NCBI RefSeq assembly: GCF_036320965.1
Contig: NC_092265.1
Coordinates: forward strand, 5,560,001-5,624,000
Source: Panulirus ornatus
Lineage: Eukaryota; Arthropoda; Malacostraca; Decapoda; Palinuridae
DNA: 64,000 nucleotides
Direction of reading: 5' to 3'
In this document: positions 25,931 through 37,453 of the stretch, piece by piece
How positions within the stretch are numbered: position 1 is the stretch's first letter
Layout of the letters: each line of letters starts with the position of its first letter
Made by a program: the position numbers and the translations under genes
Notes under the pieces: model-generated
Database searches by the model: none
The model's input: the letters and a program-made list of their open reading frames with translations, nothing else
What the model was told of the DNA's origin: nothing

Positions 25931-25931
<1 letters not shown>
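25565..25931 (+). mobile_element. LINE-B 3' UTR fragment
   Basis: Begins within the LINE-B 3' UTR (CATGAACCAGGGCATGTGAG, GGGGTAAACCATGGAAAGG). It contains an internal partial duplicate of the tail (CTGGCGCTACCTCGCTGAAG at about 25714) and a (TG)n run at 25810. It ends with GCTACCTCGCTGAGGCGGG, an A-run and then (TA)n. Confidence 0.75.

Positions 25932-25994
<63 letters not shown>
25932..25994. repeat. (TA)n shared between LINE-B and SINE-A
   Basis: About 31 TA units. The 3' end of a + strand LINE-B lies on its left, and the 3' end of a - strand SINE-A lies on its right. Confidence 0.97.
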
Positions 25995-25996
<2 letters not shown>

Positions 25997-26218
25997 TACT
26001 TTCATACTATTCGCCATTTCCCGCGTTAGCGAGGGAGCGTTAAGAACAGAGGACTGGGCCTTTGAGGGAATATCCTCACCTAGCCCCCTTCTCTATTCCT
26101 TATTTTGGAAAATTAAAAAAAAAGGGGGAGGATTTCCAGTCACCCGCTCCCTCCCCTTTTAGTCGCCTTCAACGACACACAGTGAATACGTGGGAAGTAT
26201 TCTTTTTCCCCTATCCCC

Positions 26219-26222
<4 letters not shown>
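25995..26222 (-). mobile_element. SINE-A element copy
   Basis: Full-length reverse-complement copy, from CTATTCGCCATTTCCCGCG to CCCCTATCCCCAGGGATA. It has (TA)n on both flanks. Confidence 0.85.

Positions 26223-26271
<49 letters not shown>
26223..26271. repeat. (TA)n microsatellite
   Basis: About 24 TA units at the 5' end of the SINE-A copy. Confidence 0.95.
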
Positions 26272-26273
<2 letters not shown>

Positions 26274-27470
26274 GTCTGTGACAATAGGTATGATAATAGA
26301 ATTTATGAAATTATCATTAAATGACTATCGTAACATTACGGATAGTATATTTTGTTTGAATTTATCATGGTATATAAAATGGTCATTAAGGTACAGACAT
26401 AATCATTAAATTTACATATTTGCTTAAATTCTTAGTAGCCAGTGTCATAAGGATGAATTACATGTTGTCCAGCGAAAAAAGCATAAACTTCCTCTCTACC
26501 AAACAACTTTTTCCATCAAACTTAAGCTAATCAATAAAGATCGCTTTTTCGTTCATTGTCCACTCGGCAACAGTCTTGGTTATCAAATGTAATTATTAAG
26601 CAGAATTACATGAAAGCCCTTTTCAGATGGTTAGAATACGAAATACTGAATTTATTTTAGGTTAAACTGAAATCAGTGTCCTTCATAAACGACCTTGTGT
26701 AAGCTAGATACAGCGTTTTATTTTATAACACTGGCATGCTATCTGTCACCAAGATATATTAATAGAATGACGATATGGTGTTTCGCAAGCGAAAGATCCT
26801 CTAACAGCATTTTTTCAGCAAAAATGCAATGAACACTCGCTTTTTTTCTGTTGTACGAGTGGAGATGCAGAAGATTGAGGGGAAAAGATAACCCACTTAT
26901 AATGAAGTACTTCTCTAGTATTGCCTCAAATTACTCCTGTGCACTTTATTTCAGTCCACATGCCACATATATAGCAAAAATTATAATGTTCGTTCGATGC
27001 ATATAAAACAGATGAGGGCTTGATGACGATTTAGAAGTGGATACCAGGTAAATCCATTAAAATGCATTCTTTTTTCGGAATTCTGACGTTAGAATAATAC
27101 CTTCATAGAAAATCAAATGGCAACATTTGCACAGCAGCAGCTGACTATAGAAAACGAGTCACATCAAAACACAGAATTAGAAAACTATATTTTTGCGAAT
27201 GGGTAACTTCTTCATACGAGCAACAAAATGTCCAATAATGTAGTATGCCTTTTTCATTCTGTTATCAGTCTGTTGTAAAACGTAGGTGATGCAGTGAATA
27301 TGTAATCTTTAAGGATTTTCAGACATTTACTTTGAGAGTATGTACTTACTGTTACTATTAATTTTTTTTTTTTTCAATAGTGACCGATATGGCACAGTCA
27401 AACACACATTACCACCGCCTTCTCGGTTGAAGACGAGAAAAAGAACAAAGAGAATAATCAGTGTTCTGCG
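26272..27470. other. Unique AT-rich DNA, nothing recognised
   Basis: No repeat family or gene supported. Confidence 0.5.
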
Positions 27471-27479
27471 GGTATTTGT

Positions 27480-27890
27480 ACACCTGATTCTTAAAGAGGC
27501 GGTCCGAATTACCAACTCTTTTAGACTAACGTCAAAACGACCCACTTGCCCATCGTCGCAGTGTTGGTTCACTTTCCCCTTTATATTTTTTTTTTTTTTT
27601 GCTACGAGAGCTGGCTGCTTTTGTGACCCCCCACTACCTAAACTACGCAATACTTGAGAAGCTGGTGCGTCATATGATAACTGTGGCCGTTGGCAACTCA
27701 AGGGTGGGCCGTTTTGATAACTTTCTTTTTCCTACACCTCCAGTCTTTGGAACTCTCTACCTTCTCATATTTTTCCCAGTAACTATGACCGGGCACTTAT
27801 TAAAAAGGACGTTTTTCAATTCCTCCAAGATCCATAAGCACATTTCTTTGTCTCTTTCCCTTTCATTAACTTCTCTATACTTCAATTAAG
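27480..27890 (+). mobile_element. CR1/jockey-type LINE C-terminal relic
   Basis: With frameshifts, the region 27710-27840 reads as a pattern like SFFP-T-LWNSLP-FP-Y, ending in a basic stretch (for example text similar to SLWNSLPSHIFPSNYD). That pattern is the typical C-terminal end of CR1/jockey-group LINE polyproteins. Frames are interrupted and there is no intact domain. Preceding T-runs (27361, 27588) are part of the decayed element or later insertions. Confidence 0.5.
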
Positions 27891-28009
27891 GCCCGGCCTT
27901 GTTGTGTAATTTTGTTCGTGACTGGAGCCTCCTACGTAAGAAAAAAATTGTTTAGCATTATCAAATTTAACCAAGTTACTGCTTCCCTATTCCGATATGA
28001 TACATAGGT

Positions 28010-28265
28010 CTAAAATGAGAGTGGAAATATGTACAGTGTAAGAAGGAAACCGAGTATTAGAATGTGGAGGGGAGAAAAAACGAGTTAAAGTGGAATGAGC
28101 GTGAGTGAATTTGGAAAAGAAGAGAGTAGACGACATAATAGAACCCTGAGGGACACGACTGCCGGTAGGATAAGAACGGAAAGTCTATCTATAGCCACTG
28201 CAGTGGATTAGCCAGAGAGGAAGCTGTGGCATAGGTAACAAAACAAGGAGATTTAGCCGGTTCTT
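28010..28265 (-). mobile_element. LINE reverse transcriptase relic (VPQGS motif)
   Basis: On the - strand one frame reads SRVPQGSIMSSTLFF, close to the conserved reverse-transcriptase text GVPQGS-LSPTLF of LINE elements. The LLVLLPMPQLPLWLIHCSGY stretch precedes it. The surrounding frame contains stops, so this is a relic. It points opposite to the LINE end at 27480-27890, so the two are separate insertions or an inverted element. Confidence 0.55.
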
Positions 28266-30700
28266 CTCGCGCTTAGCTGATAAAGTATCACTATTGTGTG
28301 TTGTGGAATGTTATCATTATGAATATATACGAAAGAAAATAATGGGAATTTTATAAACAAGAGACATAATTCATCTAGGGATTGTCAGTACATAATGTAG
28401 TCATCCACATTTTAGCGCTCAAGGAGAAGCACATTTTCCTCTCTCCGCCTTTCCTGGTCCACCCCCCATGTCCATGTGGTTGCACCTGCCCCTCCTGGTC
28501 CACCACTCACAATACAACATTTACTACACCTATTTGTGTACTTTTGAACGCCTTGAGAGGGTGATCTTAATATGTACCCTTTCGACCAACAAAGCACAGT
28601 TGCATGAACTCCTCGAGCATAGTATCAATACAGTACAATCACCTAAATTACTACCATACTATTACACTACAAAGGTGAAACAAACACACTGCGCAAATGT
28701 AACAAAGCTAAGTGATAGGGTAACACAACACAGCATCAGTAGCACCTGCTCCACCTAATGGACAGCAACGAATCTCTGCCAGACGTATAACGTTTCCCAC
28801 GATCCTTCTAGATACAAAGGACACTCCAAAGGTCTTGCTTTCACAGACAGTGCCATGCATACACACACGTTTGATAAAACCAGAGTGGCATTTATATGAA
28901 ACATTGACATAATGACCTAATGGTCAAAGTTTATTGCTACTTAAAGCAATCATTGGACCCAATTTATCGTGACGTGACAAGCAAGTTTTCATTTTGTCAC
29001 GCAGGACCTCTCCACATTGAAGGTTAGGGATACCGCAGGCTATCTCATTGGGTGTACATCACTTAAGGCAGGACATACAGTCCAGTTCGGGGCCTTAGGA
29101 ACAGCTTAAAGTCAACCTTTAATGCAGTGCTCACCATACTGCTGGCGGGATACTAGCGTCCCTGCTGCAGGCGGGTGATGGAGGACGAGTTTAACGGTTG
29201 AGAGAGCAGTTAGGACCAGGACATCTTGCGTCCTGCTGAGTAAAGTTGGAAGAGTATTGATCTATGAAGTTAGAGGGTGTCGAATCAGGATGCTCTTGGA
29301 TGGATTAATAGGATTATTGGGAGGTGTTATTAGATACGTATAGATGAAGTATGAATAGATAGATCACAGAGCTTCAGTGGATTGCTCGGGGTAACCGTAA
29401 CTTGTTGGCCTGTGCCATGTCACGGAGACCCGTGTCAGAGCCAAGGTCAGACGGATTAGCCGTAGGGGAAGGAGTTGGGGTAGTAAGGTCAACCCTGGAC
29501 AGTGCATAGTGCAATGCCGGTGGTCAGGGGTGGTTACAAATTATTTGTTAACATATACACTGTGAGGAAAACGACATCGTGTACGTAGTCACAAAGATAT
29601 TGACTCCCTGTGATTTTTTTTTTTTTTTTGGGGGGGGGATATGGAATCTGGAATAAATGCATAATGCAGTGCATTATCTTCCAACGTTTTAAATTGAATC
29701 TTTGTTTTAGTCACTTTCAATGTATATATAGATTCGCTTTAACCGAGGGCCAAGCATTAATGTTCCACTGTAGAATACTGTATATATTCAGTGGACTTGG
29801 TACGGCAAAATCAAGCCCTGATCGTGGCCATTTGAGACGATAATAGAAATTAGGAATATGGGGAAAAGAATGTGGATATTGATTTGAGATCTTTAATGTT
29901 TGTAGGACTGACTTTTGAGGTTGGAGATGTTATCGGTAGAGTGAACGAAAGAAAATTCTTCAAATTTGATGTTCGCGGACGGAAAGAGGTGTCATAACGG
30001 TCATCCCTCGCGTGGCGGGGGCTGCTTCCCACAAACATACTGTAGGAAGCAGCAAACAGGAGCGTGCGTAAAGGAGAGAAGTCCATGGGAAAAAACAGCC
30101 AACCCAGATAGGTAAGCAGTGCTTCATAATGGACGAATGAGGCTTATTTCAACATCTGTACAGTAGCCGGAGCTTTTAGAAAGCAGGTTTTGTGATTGGT
30201 TGATTCTTTAGGCTTAAAGCTCCTCGACTGCTGGAATTATTGAGGCTACCAACTTAAAGATGCAACCACCATTCGAAAAATCTTGAGCTCTCTAGGTGTT
30301 CCAAGATAATTCTAAGGCCATAATTGCTCTCACTACACATATAGCCCATGAGATCTTGTAATAAAGGTTATGGTTATTACCAATATGTTCATCGGTTTGT
30401 TCATGCAGGGCTGTATTGTGGTATTTCGAAATTTAATTGTAGAGAAAGAGAGATGTAGAAAAAGAGTTAAATAGAACTAGCATTTTGGCAGTGAACGGTT
30501 TAATTAGGTTACTGCCTTCCCGTTTCTTGATGCTTCTCACGTTTGTTCCAACCGTTTATTTTTTTTTCTAATTTCGTACATAAATCTATAGAGCCATTCT
30601 TTATGCTTGATACAAATCAAGTTTTCAGTTGAATCCTCTGTAGTATCTAAGTACATCGTCACTAACACTGTTCCCGGTTTTCATGAGGTGCATCAGGCAT
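28266..30700. other. 2.4 kb unique non-coding DNA
   Basis: No gene is supported. A T-run and G-run are at 29613-29638. The GC-moderate block 29000-29540 has no stop-free frame of note and no recognised repeat. Confidence 0.5.
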
Positions 30701-30710
30701 ATATATATAC

Positions 30711-30940
30711 TATCCCTGGGGATAGGGGAGAAAGAATACTTCCCACGTATTCCCTGCGTGTCGTAGAAGGCGACTAAAAGGGGAGGGAGCGGGGGGCTGG
30801 AAATCCTCCCCTCTCGTTTTTTTTTTTTTTTTCCCCAAAAGAATGAACAGAGAAGGGGGCCAGGTGAGGATATTCCCTCAAAGGCCCAGCCCTCTGTTCT
30901 TAACGCTACCTCCCTAACGTGGGAAATGGCGAATAGTTTG

Positions 30941-30942
<2 letters not shown>
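30711..30942 (+). mobile_element. SINE-A element copy, full length
   Basis: The best full-length copy in direct orientation. It starts CTATCCCTGGGGATAGGGGA after a short TA run and ends with CCTCCCTAACGTGGGAAATG-GCGAATAGTTTGAAA directly before (TA)n. A T-run of about 16 lies inside it. Confidence 0.88.
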
Positions 30943-31026
<84 letters not shown>

Positions 31027-31030
31027 GTGT
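30943..31030. repeat. (TA)n-(TG)n microsatellite
   Basis: About 34 TA units followed by GTATG and a short TG run. Confidence 0.96.
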
Positions 31031-31375
31031 GAGTGCAAGCGTGTGTTGTTGGACTGGACCCCTGCTTGAGGTTATACAGCAAGTAAAAATCACCTTTACC
31101 GTAGCAGTATTATATATATATATACGAACAAAGTGCATATGAACGCGCACCTTCATAGAACATTCAAACCTCCAACAGCCAGGATCGAACCCGGACGCGG
31201 CCTGCTGCTCGAGGTTACAACGCGAGTGAAAAATCGTTTTAGCGAGGCTGTAGTTTGGAGTACTGTCTTGTCAAAGAAATTATTACTGAAAAAAAAAAAA
31301 TACGCATTTCCCTGCTACTGAAAGTAGCGCAGGCTTAGGCTGCAGGAGTCTTTAGGAACCCTGCGTTGCACCATG
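31031..31375 (+). mobile_element. Repeat C copy with a tRNA-type B box
   Basis: Contains the repeat-C words CTGCTTGAGGTTATA, AGCAAGTAAAAATCACC, then GCTGCTCGAGGTTACAACGC, GCGAGGCTGTAG and TTTCCCTGCTACTGAAAGTA. At about 31185-31200 the opposite strand reads CCGGGTTCGATCC, an RNA polymerase III B-box consensus (GGTTCGANNCC). This suggests a tRNA-derived SINE transcribed from the - strand. I could not fold a complete tRNA cloverleaf, so it is not called a tRNA gene. Two partial copies appear to be fused (a break near 31110). Confidence 0.55.
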
Positions 31376-31489
31376 AGTCTTTCATAGAAATTGGTCCTTG
31401 CGTGAATATGAATAAATAAATAAAATCTTCCCCTTGAATTCTCTCGCATCATCATCCATTCTTTCTCTAGTTTAATACTCTATTACTAG

Positions 31490-31615
31490 ATGGCAGCACA
31501 TACCTCTGCCTTGCACAGTAGAAAGTTTCCCGTCTTACTCACCAACTAGTTGTCAACACAGCTGATGGTCAGCAGACCCGAAGCTCACGTCCCAAAAGCA
31601 TTACGTTGACAGCTG
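31490..31615 (+). other. UFC1: Possible 5' untranslated exon of UFC1
   Basis: A strong donor, CAGCTG then GTAAGT, lies at 31615/31616. It is about 1.2 kb upstream of the acceptor (AAAATTTCAG at 32780) that opens the first coding exon. The coding exon has only 11 nt of leader before its ATG, so an upstream untranslated exon is required. This is the best candidate I can see. The 5' end is a guess. Confidence 0.35.
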
Positions 31616-32791
31616 GTAAGTTTTAAGTGAGAGAAAACATACAGAACGAAGAAGTATTTTGTCTCTCAATGATTTATAAGAAATTTACAACTAAAGTTCT
31701 TGTTTTTATTATTAAATATTTCGGATTATGAAGTTATATAAGATGTGTGTATGGGGTGCAACATTGTCGTCAGTTTTTACTTCATTACTGTGACGATCAG
31801 TTCGTTCAACGGAAACTTAGGGAAGCTTATCTGATGTTACTGATTGTCAATGGGAATTGAAGTCGGTTAGTGATGTAGGATAAGAATAATCGTATATTGC
31901 GGACTGGTTATTCTGCCGACACTCGAGTTATATCTGCACCGATGGATCATAAGCAATGTTGCCTACTTTGTTTACTTTTCTTGCACCATTTTACTGCTGC
32001 AGTAATTGATTTTTCATGATCATTTTTCTTAAGGTGTGCTTAGCTCAGGAAAGATGCCTTCTGTTTAGGGTTACGTTGGAATGATTAAGATTGTTTTATC
32101 CCACTTCCCAGTACTTCAGGTATAGACGGAAAAGAGCTCTATAACAACCTACTGCAGGTAGTGATGTTGAAATTCATGTTTTTGTGAATTTTTGCCTTTG
32201 CTTAAACATTCTTGTTTAGGTAAAGGTGATATGTATCTAGTAAAAAGTCGCATCTTATAGGTAATATTTTTGCATTTACTTATTTAACATGATTTTTTAC
32301 GTGTTTTTCTCTCTATATATGGCGAATATTTACATCATCATCTTACCATGTCATTCTGGATGACAGTTAAAAAGTGGATCACTTGCTGTAATTTAGCTTC
32401 ACATGCTACTGATAGTGACAGCCATTAATGTCTGCATGAGATAGATGATTGACCTTGAATGACCACCATAAACTTGATATTTTGCTTGTCACATGTATGG
32501 ATTTCAAGTGGTTCAAGGATTATCATTACTCACCCTCGTGCATATTTTCTGGGTATGGATAAACAGGATACATAAGTTTCAGTAAGACCATCCCAGAAAT
32601 AATTTAGTTCCCATGGTTGGCCATGTGGATATTAAGAGACTCTTGAAAGCGAGAAGGTATACTATTGTAGTATACCCCAATGTACATTTGTCTTACGACC
32701 CTTTTGGCATAAACTTGAATTTAAAAGATTAAGGAAGACTTAGAGTTTTAACCATGTTTAATTTTCCTCAAAAATTTCAGCCCTCATCAGG

Positions 32792-32914
32792 ATGGTGGAT
32801 GATGCAACCCGCAAAACCTTAAGTTCCATACCTTTATTAAGGACAAAGGCAGGCCCTCGTGACAAGGAGGCATGGGTGGCACGCCTCAAGGAAGAGTACC
32901 AAGCACTTATCAAG
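32792..32914 (+). CDS. UFC1: UFC1 coding exon 1
   Basis: Residues 1-41. The ATG lies 11 nt inside the exon (acceptor AAATTTCAG at 32780). It encodes the UFC1-specific N-terminal helix ending in [11 protein letters not shown]. The donor is CAAG then GTATGA. The start is chosen because it aligns with the conserved family N-terminus (M-D-ATRK). Confidence 0.96.
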
Positions 32915-35900
32915 GTATGAACCAGTAGGATGCTGTGTATAATACAGTTGTGGTTGTAGGTAAACTGTTGAGATATACAGTTTTTATGAAAATATAGTTG
33001 CAATAAAGACTAAAATGAAATTCATGTACAGTAGTGCCTTTCATGTAGCTATCTTATTCCACTATTCCATCATAGCATCTCTTTTGATTACAGTGAATAG
33101 GTACCCAATTCCTCTGATTTCCCTCTTCAGACCTTGAAGCATGTTTTGTTTTGTTTTTTCTTTTACCTTTCTGCTTATCATCTAGTACTGACACTTTCAT
33201 TTTGTCTTATTCCATTTTTCGTCCTCACATCTTATGATTATTATTTCAGTGTTTGGAAGTTAGAAGATAGATCTTATTGTCTTAAGTTTATTGTTCTGTT
33301 ACACCTGGTTTTCTTATTACAGTATGTTCAAAACAACAAGGATGCTGACAATGATTGGTTTAGGTTGGAAAGCAATAAGGAAGGGACAAGATGGTTTGGA
33401 AAGTGCTGGTATTTTCAAGATTTACTCAAGTATGAATTCGACATCGAGTTTGATGTAAGTGGTGACCGAACATTGGACCATTACACTATTTTGATCATAA
33501 TTTATTGCCTGCACTTAATCTAAGCTGAAAAAAAAAATTGTTCTGCTCAGGTGATTGAAGGAAATATAACTTGTGGAAAAGGCATAGGGTAGTCCAAAGT
33601 ATAACTTTTTCTGATTATTTTTACCCTTTTATTTGGTACTGAGTGCATTTTACTGTATCCATTCCCATGACCTGAGGCATTGATGGTCCTGAGACAGATG
33701 AGTATTTGCCATTATTGATATATATGCTAAGATTTATGAAAATGCATACGAAAGAATTTTACATAACGGTGCAGCAGCATTAATTCTGAATTACATTCAA
33801 TTCCATAACTGTTGGAGTATTGGAAAAAGATAAGCAAGTATTCCCCATATTTACTGGAGGGTGACTGAAGCCTTCAAGCTGTACTAATGACTTATCCTTT
33901 GGTTAAGTTGCCATATATGACCAGCTGATAGAGCTTACAGTGCACATGGAATTCAACTTTGGTCAAGGCATTAGGTGGGTAGACTGATGCTCTTAACATC
34001 CTGCTATGCAAGAAAAGAATGATGTCCATAGCACCAGGAGGACTAAAGTGGTTTTTAGCACTGCTGTGAATTTTTGCCTTAATGCAGTAAAACTTTTTAT
34101 ACACCCTGAGTGATGATTCAATATAGAGAAGACAGAATTTGACTGGGGAAGTAAATGAATCAGACATTCTGCTGCTCATTAGCCATCATATGATTTGCTC
34201 TAAAACTAGAGCAGAGCACTGCAGGAAGTACTCCTGGTTATTGGTAAATTCCAATTATCTGAAGGTGAGATAGGGGAGGTTTTACTTTGTGAATTATTCA
34301 AGATTTACCTTGAATAACAGAATATTCATTTATGAGGACTTTACAATATGTAGCTAACAAAAATTCTCCTGTAATCAGGTTTAAAAGTGTTGTTTATAAT
34401 TTTATTTTGTCGATTTATATTTTGAGGAGGTTTTAGCCCTCAAAATTGAATTTTAGGGGCAGGTTTTCATTGCTATAATTTTTTTTTGAAGTTTATGGAT
34501 TACAGTTAAGATGATTTTAATATTTATGCTGTTATATTCAATCACAGGTTCCAGTAACATACCCAGCTACAGCTCCTGAGATTGCATTACCTGATTTAGA
34601 TGGAAAAACGGCCAAGATGTATCGAGGTGGTCGTATTTGCCTTACAGATCATTTCAAACCACTATGGGCACGTAATGTCCCTAGATTTGGCATTGCTCAT
34701 GCTATGGCACTCGGAGTGAGTAGTTGTTTATTTTGATATATACATTGGGAGGCAAATGATTTTTATTTTACTTATGTATGAGTTGCATAGACATATGCCT
34801 ATATCCTGATTAGGAGAAAGGAAGCATTAATAGTACCTTTCAGTAAGGAAGCCAGACTCCTGAACTGAGCAGGAACCTGATTCATGAACACTTAATCATT
34901 TGGGACTCATCATTCATTAATGACAAGGTGTTATGCACCCTCACTCCTCTGCAAGCGTATAGGGTTACGATAAGGAACACCAGTTCTGCATACTTAATTT
35001 CCACAAGATGTGCTTGTGTGTACCTGGTCCATCTCATGCTAGTTGGAAGGGAATTGAAGATTTTACATAAGCAGATAGAGTGTTAGGAAATGAATTACCT
35101 TATGTAAACAGTGACCGACCCACCTTCCCTGATAATTGCTCATATTTTTACAAGATAGGTATATGGCAAATTAGACAATTAGACCAGTATATTTCTAAGT
35201 TCAGATGTTAGTTGTGTAGACATGGGGAATGATCATTTATTTTTATCTGAAAACTGAAGGAAGGTGATATATCATTTTTTTAGGTCAGATTCTGAATATT
35301 TTTCCTGATATTCAAAAGCCTCAAAGTACAACCTCAGTAACCTTTGGGTATGATAAATCCCACATTTTGCAGTCAGTGCATGTTTAACACGTTTTATGTA
35401 TATAGAGGCTTCTTAGTTTTGGGATTCATTAGTTGCATAAACCTTTCAACTTTCATCCCATGTCTGATAGCAGTAGTTGATATTTTATTGTGATTAGAAT
35501 GATATGTTTGAAGAGTATGATGCATAGGCTTCAGTGCTTGCTACTGGTTATGACCTTAAAACATCTTTATTGGAATTTGAACTTCAAGTTCTTTTTAAGC
35601 CTTAGGTGTTATTTGCTGTGGTATTGTGAGAACTGGTTTCTTCATCATGACAGGCCCTGAACTAAGTAAATTTATTGTATGTGAAGATGAATCCTTACAT
35701 AGCACAAAATTGTGTTAAACAATTGTTTGCTTAGGTTTGTGTTGAAACTTTTCCCATGATGCATTATTTCATATTTTTTTGTGAAACACATGGTATTCTG
35801 TTTCCTCTTTATTGTTATTAATGTGGTCCTTATTTTAACAGTTGGGGCCATGGCTAGCTGTTGAGATTCCTGACATGATCGAGCGAGGAGTTGTCACTTA

Positions 35901-35919
35901 TGCTGAAAAAAAGGTGTAA
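32792..35919 (+). CDS. UFC1: UFC1, ubiquitin-fold modifier-conjugating enzyme 1 (whole gene, 4 coding exons)
   Basis: Join of 32792-32914, 33323-33454, 34548-34715 and 35842-35919: 501 nt, 166 aa plus TAA (human UFC1 has 167). UFC1 is the E2-like enzyme of UFMylation. It takes UFM1 from UBA5 as a thioester and, with the UFL1/DDRGK1 complex at the ER, passes it to targets such as ribosomal protein uL24 (RPL26). Seen here: the N-terminal helix [20 protein letters not shown]; the family signature [20 protein letters not shown] (residues 53-72); the TAK motif at 106-108, which replaces the HPN of canonical E2s; the catalytic Cys at 116 in [12 protein letters not shown]; and [13 protein letters not shown] near the end. 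All introns are phase 0 with GT-AG borders. No frame damage is seen. Candidate AATAAA signals lie at 36478-36483 and 36696-36701. It converges on the Shootin-1 gene. Confidence 0.97.
33323..33454 (+). CDS. UFC1: UFC1 coding exon 2
   Basis: Residues 42-85, [20 protein letters not shown] onward to FDIEFD. The acceptor is TTCTTATTACAG and the donor GTAAGT. The most conserved block of the family is here. A longer open frame (33134-33523) simply reads through the flanking introns. Confidence 0.97.
34548..34715 (+). CDS. UFC1: UFC1 coding exon 3 (catalytic)
   Basis: Residues 86-141. Contains [20 protein letters not shown] and the active-site cysteine C116 in [19 protein letters not shown]. The acceptor is AATCACAG and the donor GTGAGT. 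Confidence 0.97.
35842..35919 (+). CDS. UFC1: UFC1 coding exon 4 (C-terminus and stop)
   Basis: Residues 142-166: [20 protein letters not shown] then AEKKV and TAA. The stop overlaps a potential donor (AAAAAG then GTGTAA), which matters for the alternative exons discussed for 36067. Confidence 0.95.
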   Translation: MGPWLAVEIPDMIERGVVTYAEKKV

Positions 35920-36066
35920 CATCAGTTCAGAATACTTCTTGATACATATATTTAAGATATGAATTATCTTATTGATAATAGTTTACCAGTGTATAGAGGA
36001 AGAATATTGGTTGATTTTCAAATTTTCTCATGATTAGTGTGAGGCCAGATATTTTTTACATCCTAG

Positions 36067-36234
36067 GTAAATTCTTATACAGAAATCGATGATTTCTCTT
36101 CATTGATATGGCAACCTCCTAAACAAGGGGATAAAAGTTTTTATAGAGCCATGCCTGGCTCTGCATATATGCAAGGAATTGAATTAGGTCCTTTACACCA
36201 GATCATTATTAAAGGTGGGCCAAAAGGTAAATGA
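36067..36234 (+). other. Open segment after UFC1, possible alternative exon
   Basis: An acceptor (TTTTTTACATCCTAG) opens a frame of 55 codons plus TGA, in phase 0 with the end of UFC1 exon 4 if that exon were spliced at its GTGTAA. The text is protein-like, for example WQPPKQGDKSFYRAMPGSAY and GIELGPLHQIIIKGGPKG. A donor-like GTAAAT lies at 36227. I do not recognise the protein. It is not part of any UFC1 I know, so it is either an alternative C-terminus, an exon of another gene, or a relic. Confidence 0.25.
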
Positions 36235-37013
36235 CAAAAATACCATTGTCAACTTAACATGAACTAAAGAATCTTTAAATGTCAAATGCTCTGGTGCTTA
36301 GTGTGATTCTGTTTTCAACTGAGAATAGGTTTTTTATTTGCATGCTCTGCTATCCATGTTTTATCACACAGCCTGAATAGTTCCTAAGATGTGAACACAA
36401 ACTTGCTGTCCCAAACTTCCTCATTTGGATTTTGCAATTATCCAGTGACTTTCATTTTTCCCAATTTAAGGCCACTTAATAAATAGGCACGCTTAGGCCA
36501 TTACTATGACAGTATTGACAAGATCAAATGCTGCCCTTTTATATAGCTCACCTTTACTAGTCATTTGGTGTATATTGCAAATTATGATGTGTAACACTGA
36601 GTAGACTTGAAATCATTGAAATTAAGAAAGGATTCCGTATGAGTACTAAAGAGTTTCATATATTTCTTTGTTATATTTTTTAGCAAATTCCTTTAAATAA
36701 ATAAGATGATAGATTCCCTGGATTTTTTTTCCTATGTCTAGGTAGGTTTGTTATCTCCTTTATCAGCATTAAACTAAAATGAGGATACTTGGGAAATGTT
36801 TTGGTTAATGTGAACTATTTTATAAATCCAGCTCATTACAGAAAATAATGCTGCCTGAGTCTTTGCTTTCACTCAGAAATATATGTTTATTATATTAACA
36901 GAATGAGACAAAGTCAAACTAACAGAGCAATGGAGAATGTTAGCGCAAGATGATTTCATGTTGACAAATCTTTATATAGAGTTGTACTGACCTAAATCTG
37001 TATTATGTAACAG

Positions 37014-37114
37014 GTTTGCCACAAGCCCACAAACTGTGTGTAAGGGATTGTCAAGCCTCATCACCATCCAGATGGCAAAATCTTTCCTTGATAGTGCCAT
37101 TTAGCAGGTTATAG
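37014..37114 (+). other. Second open segment after UFC1
   Basis: The acceptor TATTATGTAACAG at 37013 opens phase 1, which fits the phase-1 donor at 36226/36227. It reads LPQAHKLCVRDCQASSPSRW and onward to a TAG at 37112-37114, or to a donor-like GTTATA at 37108 in phase 2. It could be the next exon of the 36067 segment. Unrecognised. Confidence 0.2.
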
Positions 37115-37453
37115 TGTAGTTAAACCTTACAGTCAGGAACTTACTTCAAGAAATTTTAAGATTCATCGCCACATACTTTGTAAGGTGAGAACTTGTAAAC
37201 ACCATGTAATGAAGTATCCCAGAAAGGCTAAATATTTCTATCGTCATGCCATATATAATTAGTATTGCATCATCAAACATTACAGGGTAGAGTTGAGAGG
37301 TTGGGGTTTGCAGGTGAAAGTGAAACAACAACCTCACAGCCTTTTTTCTATCTTTCTTTATGTGTATTGTATACTACAGTTCATCTTTTTCCAATATACA
37401 GTTGGATTGTGGAAGTAGAACCTGCTTACAAAAATCTTTTCATGTTCTTTTAG

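Noticed and set aside
31180..31260. tRNA gene on the - strand
   Set aside because: Only a B-box-like motif is present. I could not pair an acceptor stem or anticodon arm, and the sequence belongs to repeat C.
33134..33523. 129-aa + strand protein
   Set aside because: It is UFC1 exon 2 plus read-through of both flanking introns.
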